From Kitasatospora sp. GAS204B (GTDB taxonomy: Bacteria; Actinomycetota; Actinomycetes; Streptomycetales; Streptomycetaceae), in the NCBI RefSeq assembly GCF_029892155.1, contig NZ_JARZAG010000004.1:310001-374000 (forward strand): a stretch of DNA of 64,000 nt, in the 5' to 3' direction. The translations under genes were made by a program, and so were the position numbers. Below, in pieces: positions 57,854 to 64,000 of this stretch (position 1 is the stretch's first letter; the number at the start of each line of letters is the position of its first letter). A model generated the notes under the pieces. That model saw only the letters and a list, made by a program, of their open reading frames with translations. It was not told where the DNA came from and did not search any database.

Positions 57854-58560
57854 GAGGCGGCCGGGGAGAGGGCGAAGGCGGCGACCTTGCCGAACTCCTC
57901 GGGGGTGCCGTAGCGGCCGAGCGGGATCCGGGCGCCCGCGGCGGCCCGGGCGGCCTCGGGGTCGGGTGCGAGCGCGTCGAGTTCGCGCACCCGGTCGGTG
58001 TCGATCCGGGCGGGCAGCAGGCCCAGCACCCGGATGCCACGCGGGCCGAGCTCGCCGGCCAGCGCCTTGGCGGCCATCGCGAGGCCCGGGCGCAGGCCGT
58101 TGGAGATGCCCAGCCCCGGGATCGGCTCGCGCACCGAGCTGGAGAGCACGAAGGCGATCACGCCGCCCTCGGTGAACGCCGCGGCCGCCGCGCGGGCCAG
58201 CCGCAGCGCGCCGAGGAAGACCGTCTCGAAGGAGTCGCGCCAGTCCTGGTCGTCCGTCCCGAGCACCGATCCGGCGGGCGGGCCGCCGACGCTGATCAGG
58301 ATGCCGTCCAGGCGGCCGAAGCGGGTGACGGCGGTGGTGACGATCCGTTCGGCGGCTTCGGCGTCGGCGTTGTCGCCGACCAGGCCGACGGCGGCCGGCT
58401 CGCCGCCGAGGGAGTCGACGGCGGCGTCCAGGCTCTGCTGCTGACGGCCGGTCAGCAGCACCTTGGCGCCGTCGGCGGTCAGCTCACGGGCGGCGGCGAA
58501 GCCGAGTCCGCGGCTGGCGCCGGTGACCACGTACACCTTGTCGTGCAATCCGAGATCCAT
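57799..58560 (-). CDS. SDR-fold oxidoreductase with a replaced catalytic tyrosine
   Basis: A 253-residue short-chain dehydrogenase fold. The nucleotide site is VTGASRGLG (residues 12-20). Where classic members have Tyr-x3-Lys, this protein shows GISNGLRPGLAMAAKALA: the tyrosine is missing, while Lys remains in AAKAL. The C-terminal RIDTDR and PVDGGALHTF segments are ordinary. The SNxxR form recurs in a subgroup of FabG-like proteins, so the reaction may differ from simple ketone reduction or be lost. It is convergent with amaP. Confidence 0.85.
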   Translation of the reverse strand: MDLGLHDKVYVVTGASRGLGFAAARELTADGAKVLLTGRQQQSLDAAVDSLGGEPAAVGLVGDNADAEAAERIVTTAVTRFGRLDGILISVGGPPAGSVLGTDDQDWRDSFETVFLGALRLARAAAAAFTEGGVIAFVLSSSVREPIPGLGISNGLRPGLAMAAKALAGELGPRGIRVLGLLPARIDTDRVRELDALAPDPEAARAAAGARIPLGRYGTPEEFGKVAAFALSPAASYLTGLMIPVDGGALHTF

Positions 58561-58594
58561 GGGCCCATCCTGCCGCAGCGGCGGGCGGGGCGGC

Positions 58595-59587
58595 TCAGCT
58601 GCCCGGGTGCACTGCCACGTCGGCGAGCAGCTGCAGGAACGCGTCCTCGCCCATCGTCGGGGTGCCCAGCTCGCGGGCCTTGCGGGCCTTGCCGCTCCAG
58701 CTGCCCGGCTCGTTGGTGACCAGCAGGCTGGTGAGCCGGCTGACCGAGCTCGCGATGTGCAGGCCCGCCGCGATCGCGCGGTCCTCCAGCAACTCCCGGT
58801 CGGTGGCGGTGTCGCCGGTGATCGCCACCCGCATGCCCTGGATCAGCGGGCCGCCCTCCCGCCAGCGCCCCGGGTTCGGGTACGGGCAGGCCGGGCGCTT
58901 GCGGCCGGGCCGGTAGGAGGTGGCGCCCCAGGAGCCGCGGGCGGGCGAGGCGGACACGGTCTGGCCGTCCTCGCCGAGGTCGGTGACCGCCACGCAGGTG
59001 GTCAGCGGGAGCGGCACGCCGCCGCTGCGGGCCAGGTGCAGGCTGGGGCGGAACGCCTCGGCGAGCACCCGGGCGTCGTCCAGCGCGTTGTGCGCGTGGC
59101 GCTGCTGGACGCCGAAGTAGTCGGCCAGCGTGGAGAGCTTGCCGTTGGCCAGCGGCAGGCCGAGGTCGCGGGAGAGGACCATGGTGCACAGCCGCTGCTC
59201 CACCGGCGCGCGAAGCCCGGCGCGGGAGAACTCACGGGAGATCATGTTCCAGTCGAAGAGCGCGTTGTGGGCCACCATCACCCGGTCGCGCAGCCGTTCG
59301 GCCAGCTCCTCGGCGATCTGCGGGAAGGTCGGCGCGTCGGCCAGCATCACGCTGGTCAGGCCGTGGATCCAGACCGGCCCTGGATCGCGCTCGGGGTTGA
59401 CCAGGGTGTACCAGTGGTCGACCATCTCGCCGTCGGCGTCCAGCCGGTAGACGCCCGCCGAGATCACCCGGTCGGTGCGGCCCAGGCCCGTGGTCTCCAC
59501 GTCGACCACCGCATAGCCCGCGGAGCCTTCGGATGCACCGGTGCGCTGCGTGGGGATCGGGCGAGCCGTGGGCTGGAGCGCATGCAT
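58595..59587 (-). CDS. DEDDh exonuclease (DnaQ-like) with C-terminal BRCT domain
   Basis: A 330-residue protein. The 3'-5' exonuclease domain has VVDVETTG (Asp29, Glu31), VMVAHNALFDWNMI, and HAHNALDDARVLAEAF, the DEDDh pattern of DNA polymerase III epsilon. From about residue 250 there is a BRCT-like domain (GMRVAITGDTATDRELLEDRA, then GLHIASSVSRLTSLLVTNE). It probably trims DNA 3' ends in repair. The start is ATG 59587. The SDR gene begins 34 bases downstream on the same strand. Confidence 0.9.
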   Translation of the reverse strand: MHALQPTARPIPTQRTGASEGSAGYAVVDVETTGLGRTDRVISAGVYRLDADGEMVDHWYTLVNPERDPGPVWIHGLTSVMLADAPTFPQIAEELAERLRDRVMVAHNALFDWNMISREFSRAGLRAPVEQRLCTMVLSRDLGLPLANGKLSTLADYFGVQQRHAHNALDDARVLAEAFRPSLHLARSGGVPLPLTTCVAVTDLGEDGQTVSASPARGSWGATSYRPGRKRPACPYPNPGRWREGGPLIQGMRVAITGDTATDRELLEDRAIAAGLHIASSVSRLTSLLVTNEPGSWSGKARKARELGTPTMGEDAFLQLLADVAVHPGS

Positions 59588-59751
59588 GGTGCACCAGCTT
59601 AAGGGGCGGTGCCCTCGACGGATGACGGAACTCCTCGGCACGCCGGGCGATGCGGCGTGGATCACGTTGAAGCGGACCGCGGAATAGAGTGGCAGGTGGG
59701 GCGGGTCGTACAGCTGGACGAATTTCCATCAGGTACCCGAAGGGCATCACC

Positions 59752-60795
59752 ATGCGCGCCACCGTGATTCACGGCCCCAATGACATCCGGATCGAAGAGG
59801 TCCCCGACCCGGTGATCCAGCAGCCCACCGACGCGGTGGTCCGGGTGGTGAACGCCTGTATCTGCGGCAGCGACCTGTGGGCCTACCGGGGCGTGGCGGA
59901 CCGCGAGGTCGGCCAGCGGATCGGGCACGAGTTCCTCGGCATCGTCGAGGAGGTGGGCCCGGCGGTCGACGGATTCAAGGTCGGCGACTTCGTGGTCGCC
60001 CCGTTCGTCTGGTCGGACGGCACCTGCGACTTCTGCCGGGACGGCCTGCAGACCTCCTGCCCGCATGGTGGCTTCTGGGGCAGCGTGGGCTCGGACGGCG
60101 GCCAGGGCGAGGCGGTCCGGGTCCCGTTCGCCGACGGCACGCTGGTCAAGCTGCCCCACGACGCGGCCACCGACCCGGCGCTGCTGCCCAGCCTGCTCGC
60201 CCTCTCCGACGTGATGGCCACCGGTCACCACGCCGCCGTCGCCGCCCGGGTCCGGCCCGGCTCGACGGTCGCCGTGGTCGGTGACGGCGCGGTGGGGCTC
60301 TGCGGCGTGCTGGCCGCGCACCGGCTGGGTGCCGGTCGGATCATCGCGCTGGGCCGGCACGAGGCCCGCACCGAGATCGCCCGGAAGTTCGGCGCCACCG
60401 ATGTGGTGGCCGAGCGCGGCGAAGCGGCGATCGAGGCGGTCCGCGAGCTGACCGGCGGTCAGGGCGCGCACGCGGTGCTGGAGGCGGTGGGCACCGAGGA
60501 GTCGATGCGCACCGCGATCTCGATCGCCCGCGACGGCGGCGCGGTCGGTTACGTCGGCGTGCCGCACGGCGGCAGCGCGGGCGTGGACATCGGCCAGATG
60601 TTCGGCCGGAACGTGGCGCTCGGCGGCGGCGTCGCGCCGGCCCGCGCGTACATCCCGGAGCTGCTGGCCGACGTGCTGGCCGGTGACATCAACCCCGGGC
60701 TGGTCTTCGACCGCACGGTCGAGCTGGACGGCGTCCCGGCCGGATACCAGGCGATGAACGACCGCACCGCGCTGAAGGTGCGGATCGCCTTCTAG
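59752..60795 (+). CDS. zinc-dependent alcohol dehydrogenase
   Basis: A 347-residue MDR protein. It has a catalytic zinc ligand in [26 protein letters not shown], the short structural-zinc loop [16 protein letters not shown], and the cofactor site [21 protein letters not shown]. The reaction is NAD(P)-dependent alcohol oxidation; the substrate is unknown. AAGGGCATCACC precedes ATG 59752. It is followed by moaA after a gap of about 195 bases. Confidence 0.92.
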   Translation: MRATVIHGPNDIRIEEVPDPVIQQPTDAVVRVVNACICGSDLWAYRGVADREVGQRIGHEFLGIVEEVGPAVDGFKVGDFVVAPFVWSDGTCDFCRDGLQTSCPHGGFWGSVGSDGGQGEAVRVPFADGTLVKLPHDAATDPALLPSLLALSDVMATGHHAAVAARVRPGSTVAVVGDGAVGLCGVLAAHRLGAGRIIALGRHEARTEIARKFGATDVVAERGEAAIEAVRELTGGQGAHAVLEAVGTEESMRTAISIARDGGAVGYVGVPHGGSAGVDIGQMFGRNVALGGGVAPARAYIPELLADVLAGDINPGLVFDRTVELDGVPAGYQAMNDRTALKVRIAF

Positions 60796-60989
60796 GCCCT
60801 GAGCGAGCCAGGCGGTCGCCTCGCAGGGCCGCCGCGCCGGCGGGCCGGCGACGTAGGCTGACTTTGGAGGTTCGCTCCCGTACCGGGATCGGCGCGCACC
60901 CGGGCCCAAGATCCCTCTGGTCTAAGCTGGCGCCCGGTCCGCCCCCGGTGGGTCGGGCGCCGGTCCGTGACAGGGAAGAGGTGGGCACC

Positions 60990-61979
60990 GTGCTGTTGGA
61001 TAGCTTCGGCCGACAGGCCGTTGATCTGCGGGTTTCGCTCACCGACCGGTGCAATCTGCGCTGCACCTACTGCATGCCCGAGCAGGGTCTGCAGTGGCTC
61101 GCCAAGCCCGAGCTGCTGACCGACGAGGAGATCGTGCGGCTGGTCGCGCTGGCCGTCCGGGACCTCGGGGTGCGCGAGGTGCGGTTCACCGGCGGTGAGC
61201 CGCTGCTGCGCCCGGGTGTGGTGTCGATCATCGCGGCCTGCGCCGAGCTGGCGCCGCGCCCCGAACTGTCCCTCACCACCAACGGCGTGGGTCTGGCGCG
61301 CACCGCGCGGGCGCTGCGCGAGGCCGGCCTGGACCGGGTCAACGTGTCGCTGGACACGCTGGACGAGGAGACCTTCCACACCCTGACCCGCCGGCACCGC
61401 CACCAGGACGTGCTGGACGGTCTGGCCGCCGCCGAGGCCGCCGGGCTGACCCCGGTCAAGCTCAACACGGTGCTGATGCGCGGGGTCAACGACCACGAAG
61501 CACCCGAACTGCTCGCCTGGTGCCTGGAGCGCGGCTACCAGCTGCGGTTCATCGAGCAGATGCCGCTGGACGCCCAGCACGGCTGGACCCGCTCGCAGAT
61601 GGTCACCGCCGAGGAGATCCTGGAACTGCTCGCGACCCGCTTCACCCTCACCCCCGAGCCCAGCGCCGCGCGCGGGGCGGCACCCGCCGAGCGCTGGCTG
61701 GTGGACGGCGGCCCCGCGACGGTCGGGGTGATCGCCTCGGTCACCCGGCCGTTCTGCCGGGCCTGCGACCGCACCCGGCTGACCGCCGACGGCCAGGTCC
61801 GCAACTGCCTCTTCGCCACCGGTGAGACCGATCTGCGCACCGCCCTGCGCTCCGGTGCCTCGGACGCCGAGCTGGGCGCGCTGTGGCGGGCGGCGATGTG
61901 GGGCAAGAAGGCGGGCGCGGGAATCGACGACCCGCAGTTCCACCAGCCGGACCGCCCGATGTCGGCGATCGGCGGCTGA
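60990..61979 (+). CDS. moaA: GTP 3',8-cyclase (molybdenum cofactor synthesis)
   Basis: A 329-residue radical-SAM enzyme. The N-terminal iron-sulfur motif is C-x3-C-x2-C at Cys21, Cys25 and Cys28 ([12 protein letters not shown]). GGEPLLRPG contributes to SAM binding. The second cluster near the C terminus is in [21 protein letters not shown], and the protein ends in the essential GG. It makes 3',8-cH2GTP, the first molybdopterin step. GTG 60990 is preferred because GAAGAGG lies about 9 bases upstream; GTG 60981 is a possible alternative. Confidence 0.96.
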   Translation: MLLDSFGRQAVDLRVSLTDRCNLRCTYCMPEQGLQWLAKPELLTDEEIVRLVALAVRDLGVREVRFTGGEPLLRPGVVSIIAACAELAPRPELSLTTNGVGLARTARALREAGLDRVNVSLDTLDEETFHTLTRRHRHQDVLDGLAAAEAAGLTPVKLNTVLMRGVNDHEAPELLAWCLERGYQLRFIEQMPLDAQHGWTRSQMVTAEEILELLATRFTLTPEPSAARGAAPAERWLVDGGPATVGVIASVTRPFCRACDRTRLTADGQVRNCLFATGETDLRTALRSGASDAELGALWRAAMWGKKAGAGIDDPQFHQPDRPMSAIGG

Positions 61980-61986
61980 CGGGACG

Positions 61987-62274
61987 TCAGGACTCGTCCT
62001 GGTCCTGCGCCTGGTCCCGCGCCTGCTGTTGTGGCCGGTCGGCCAGCGCCACGGTCTCGCGCAGGAAGCCGCGCACGCTCAGGAACTGGCTCAGGTGCTC
62101 GCGGTGTTCGCCGCAGGCCAGCCAGGTCTTGCGGCGGTCCGGGGTGTGCAGTTTCGGGTTGTTCCAGACCAGTACCCACTCGGCGGCCGCCTTGCAGCCC
62201 TTGGCCGAGCACTTGGGGGGACCGTCGGGGCCGTCGGGAGCGCCGCCCGCCGCGCCGAAGAAGTCGATGCTCAT
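61987..62274 (-). CDS. small zinc-finger-like conserved protein
   Basis: A 95-residue protein: MSIDFFGAAGGAPDGPDGPP, then CSAKGCKAAAEWVLVWNNPKLHTPDRRKTWLACGEHREHLSQFLSVRGF. The C-x4-C and later C-x2-H spacing suggest a small metal-binding site. The C terminus is Gln/Asp-rich. It is convergent with moaA (7 bases apart) and found alone. Function is unknown. Confidence 0.65.
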   Translation of the reverse strand: MSIDFFGAAGGAPDGPDGPPKCSAKGCKAAAEWVLVWNNPKLHTPDRRKTWLACGEHREHLSQFLSVRGFLRETVALADRPQQQARDQAQDQDES

Positions 62275-62590
62275 GATCGACAGTTTCTCACCCGGGCCGG
62301 TTTCCCACCTCGGCCGGTGGAGCAGGATCCCTGCGCACCACCCTGATGCGGACATGGCGACGCCGGGCAGCCACGGGGGGAGCCGCCCGGCGTCGGTCCG
62401 TCACTCCGACGGGGGATGCGGAGCGCGTACGCAGTATGTCACGGAAAGGTGGGCCTTTGGCTAGCCCTCTCAAGACTAATTTGAGCTTCTCCTGAGGTTC
62501 AGAGCTGACAAAAGGCATGAAAAACGGGCAAGTTGGTCACAGCTGATATGAAACCTCAGCTGTCGCCCTGACTTGCCCGTATACGGAGAG
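62275..62590. other. 316-base gap with an AT-richer stretch and a nested hairpin
   Basis: Between 62456 and 62545 the sequence is much richer in A and T than the rest of the window. A nested dyad occupies 62524-62580. The gap is downstream of DUF3099 (minus) and upstream of the zinc-finger-like gene (minus), so it should hold a terminator and that gene's promoter. Confidence 0.5.
62524..62580. terminator. nested inverted repeat (probable terminator)
   Basis: An outer 10-base stem ACGGGCAAGT / ACTTGCCCGT (62524-62533 and 62571-62580) encloses an inner 8-base stem ACAGCTGA / TCAGCTGT (62539-62546 and 62556-62563). It starts 11 bases after the DUF3099 stop on the minus strand. Confidence 0.65.
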
Positions 62591-62959
62591 TCAGCTTTTG
62601 CCGGGTGGCTCCGGGGCGGCCTCGCCCCGGCCGCCGCCACCCGTACCGCCGGGGCCGAGCATCAGCGGGGTGTCGGCCGGCATGTCGAAGGTGCTCGGCA
62701 GGCCCGGGGCCCGCTCCCGGCCGGCGTTGGCGATGATCACCGCGAAGTACGGCAGCAGGACGGCGCCGGCCAGCGCGCCGAAGGCGACGTAGCGCTGCAC
62801 GTTCCACAGCGCCACCGCCAGCAGCACGCAGGCGGTGCGGACCAGCATCGAGATGATGTAGCGGCGCTGCCGCCCGCGGACGTCCTCGGAGAGGCTGGTC
62901 CGGGCTCCGGTGATCCGGAAGACCCGACCGTCGTCCGACTGCCTGCCGCCCATCTGCAT
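62591..62959 (-). CDS. DUF3099 family membrane protein
   Basis: About 122 residues: GRVFRITGARTSLSEDVRGRQRRYIISMLVRTACVLLAVALWNVQRYVAFGALAGAVLLPYFAVIIANAG, then a Pro/Gly-rich tail. Two membrane segments follow the basic RGRQRRY motif, as in DUF3099. The start could be GTG 62977, ATG 62959 or ATG 62953; I use 62959, which has AAGGGCG upstream. Function is unknown. Confidence 0.8.
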   Translation of the reverse strand: MQMGGRQSDDGRVFRITGARTSLSEDVRGRQRRYIISMLVRTACVLLAVALWNVQRYVAFGALAGAVLLPYFAVIIANAGRERAPGLPSTFDMPADTPLMLGPGGTGGGGRGEAAPEPPGKS

Positions 62960-63056
62960 CGCCGCCCTTGGCTCCACCCGCGCGACACCGATTCCGCCCG
63001 GTTTGCTCCACCGTACGCTCCCTCGATCCCCGGTCGGAGAGCGGGGGAGCGGCCGC

Positions 63057-63611
63057 TCATCCGGCGCTGTGCCGGGTGAGGCGGTCGGGTGGCACGGTGT
63101 CGGTGAGCCAGACGCCGTTCGCGCTGATCCGGAACTCGTGGCCGGCCGCGGCCAGGCCCGCCGCGTCCACCCGCAGCACCACTGGACGGCCGTGCCGGGC
63201 GCCGACCTTGAGTGCCGTCTCGACGTCGGCGGAGAGGTGCACGTCCTGCCGGCTCATCGGGCGCAGGCCCTCGGCGAAGATGACCGGCAGGGTGCGTTCG
63301 GCGGTGCCGTGGTAGAGCACCGGCGGGGGCTGGGTGGCGGCCAGGCCCAGGTCGACCGCCACCGTGTGGCCCTGGCTGGCCCGGATCCGGCTGCCGTCCG
63401 CCGAGTAGGCGAAGCGTTGCTTGTTGTTGTTCGCCACCACCAGGTCCAGGTCGGCCCGGCTGAGCCGGTTCCCGGACCGGGCGAAGGCGGCGAGCAGCGT
63501 GTCGACCGGGACCCAGCCGCCCTCGTCGAGGGTCAGGCCGACGGCGCCCGGGTCGTGGCGGAGTATGCGGGAGAGCCGCTTGGAGGTCTTGACCAGGCGT
63601 TTTTCGTCCAA
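63057..63611 (-). CDS. kptA: RNA 2'-phosphotransferase, Tpt1/KptA family
   Basis: A 184-residue protein of the Tpt1/KptA family. The winged-helix half starts KRLSRILRHDPGAVGLTLDEGGWVPVDTLL, with the Arg-His pair at 18-19, and the ADP-ribosyltransferase half has VLYHGTAERTLPVIFAEGLRPMSRQDVHLSAD and PVVLRVDA. In yeast the family removes 2'-phosphate from spliced tRNA using NAD+; bacteria lack that splicing and the family's bacterial role is open (it can ADP-ribosylate RNA ends). The start is TTG 63611 with GAGGAA nine bases before it; no ATG or GTG exists at a sensible place. Confidence 0.9.
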   Translation of the reverse strand: MDEKRLVKTSKRLSRILRHDPGAVGLTLDEGGWVPVDTLLAAFARSGNRLSRADLDLVVANNNKQRFAYSADGSRIRASQGHTVAVDLGLAATQPPPVLYHGTAERTLPVIFAEGLRPMSRQDVHLSADVETALKVGARHGRPVVLRVDAAGLAAAGHEFRISANGVWLTDTVPPDRLTRHSAG

Positions 63612-63625
63612 AGGGGGGTTCCTCA

Positions 63626-64000
63626 CTAGGAAGCTTGACTGACCGAGCTCATGTTGAAGTCCGAGACCCGCACCGGCGGCATCGCGGCGCGGCTGAACCA
63701 GTCGCTCCACTCGCGCGGCAGGCAGCGCTCGGTGCGGCCGGCCTCGGTGATCCGGCCGAGCAGGTCGACCGGCGATTCGTTGAAGCGGAAGTTGTTGACC
63801 TCGCCGACCACTTGGCCGTTCTCGACCAGGTAGACGCCGTCCCGGGTGAGGCCGGTGAGCAGCAGGGTGGCCGGGTCGACCTCGCGGATGTACCAGAGGC
63901 AGGTGAGCAGCAGTCCGCGTTCGGTGCGGGCGACCATGTCGGCCAGCGTCGGAGCCGCGCTCTGGTCGGCCAGCTCCAGCAGCAGGTTGTCGCCGGCCGG
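63626..64000 (-). CDS. TldD/PmbA-family metallopeptidase-related protein (partial)
   Basis: The visible C-terminal 124 residues end at 63626, and the gene continues past the right edge. The end shows DMVARTERGLLLTCLWYIREVDPATLLLTGLTRDGVYLVENGQVVGEVNNFRFNESPVDLLGRI, which matches the C-terminal beta domain of TldD/TldE (PmbA) proteins. Such proteins process modified peptides or antibiotics as heterodimers. Which of the two subunits this is cannot be told from this end. It lies 14 bases upstream of kptA in the same direction. Confidence 0.8.
   Translation of the reverse strand, partial: PAGDNLLLELADQSAAPTLADMVARTERGLLLTCLWYIREVDPATLLLTGLTRDGVYLVENGQVVGEVNNFRFNESPVDLLGRITEAGRTERCLPREWSDWFSRAAMPPVRVSDFNMSSVSQAS

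Noticed and set aside
62517..62546. A nine-codon open frame (MKNGQVGHS) considered as a leader peptide.
   Set aside because: No promoter supports it, the only purine-rich stretch is too close to the ATG, and both flanking genes are on the opposite strand.

Overview
The window is chromosomal DNA from a high-GC filamentous actinobacterium of the Streptomycetaceae (Streptomyces or Kitasatospora type). The evidence is very strong G/C bias at third codon positions, frequent GTG starts, only three TTA codons noticed in about 60 genes, lifestyle genes (ethylmalonyl-CoA pathway, Psd/PssA, DUF3099, DUF6286) and many apparently leaderless promoters. No rRNA, tRNA, complete insertion sequence or CRISPR array was found. 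All identifications come from reading the sequence and recalled family features; no database search was run.

Layout: (1) 1-464, start of a cobalamin gene leaving the window. (2) 554-4983, a secreted phosphoesterase, a DUF2071 protein, a divergent MarR/SDR pair with a palindromic operator, and a secreted PI-PLC-like enzyme with a ricin lectin domain. (3) About 5082-7774, an accessory patch of visibly lower GC with an Uma2 stub, a flavoprotein, two 5'-truncated genes joined head to head, and an unusual MetRS-like zinc-knuckle protein. (4) 9519-16199, a cobalamin operon (cobD-cobQ-chelatase-cobO-cobB) behind a B12 riboswitch. (5) 16628-20720, a leaderless HTH regulator, an alpha/beta hydrolase and conserved unknowns. 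(6) 20798-28823, pssA/psd and a complete ethylmalonyl-CoA cluster (ccr, meaA, lyase, mesaconyl-CoA hydratase, acyl-CoA dehydrogenase). (7) 29159-38930, a TetR regulator, a double 3-hydroxyacyl-CoA dehydrogenase, a glutamine synthetase-like enzyme, a secreted amidase-like protein, cyclophilin, lgt, a chloramphenicol-phosphotransferase-like kinase, a HipA-like protein and a SRPBCC protein. (8) 39055-50326, an exopolysaccharide locus. (9) 50668-64000, housekeeping genes: a secreted beta-propeller-like protein, an ABC-F ATPase with a leader peptide, a small HTH protein, enoyl-CoA hydratase, an Asp23/AmaP envelope locus, an SDR, a DEDDh exonuclease with BRCT domain, an alcohol dehydrogenase, moaA, DUF3099, a KptA-like RNA 2'-phosphotransferase and a TldD/PmbA-type gene cut by the window end.

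How genes work together: the B12 operon supplies the cofactor for MeaA (ethylmalonyl-CoA mutase), whose five-gene pathway cluster lies a few kb away. The exopolysaccharide locus holds every step of a lipid-linked system: priming glycosyl-1-phosphate transferase, glycosyltransferases, flippase, O-antigen-ligase-like polymerase, Wzz-like chain-length protein, deacetylase, BioF2-like acyltransferase and a convergent secreted GH26-like glycanase. Its polymerase gene carries a TTA codon at codon 11, which suggests bldA-dependent, developmentally timed production. This is the best candidate for an under-described system in the window.
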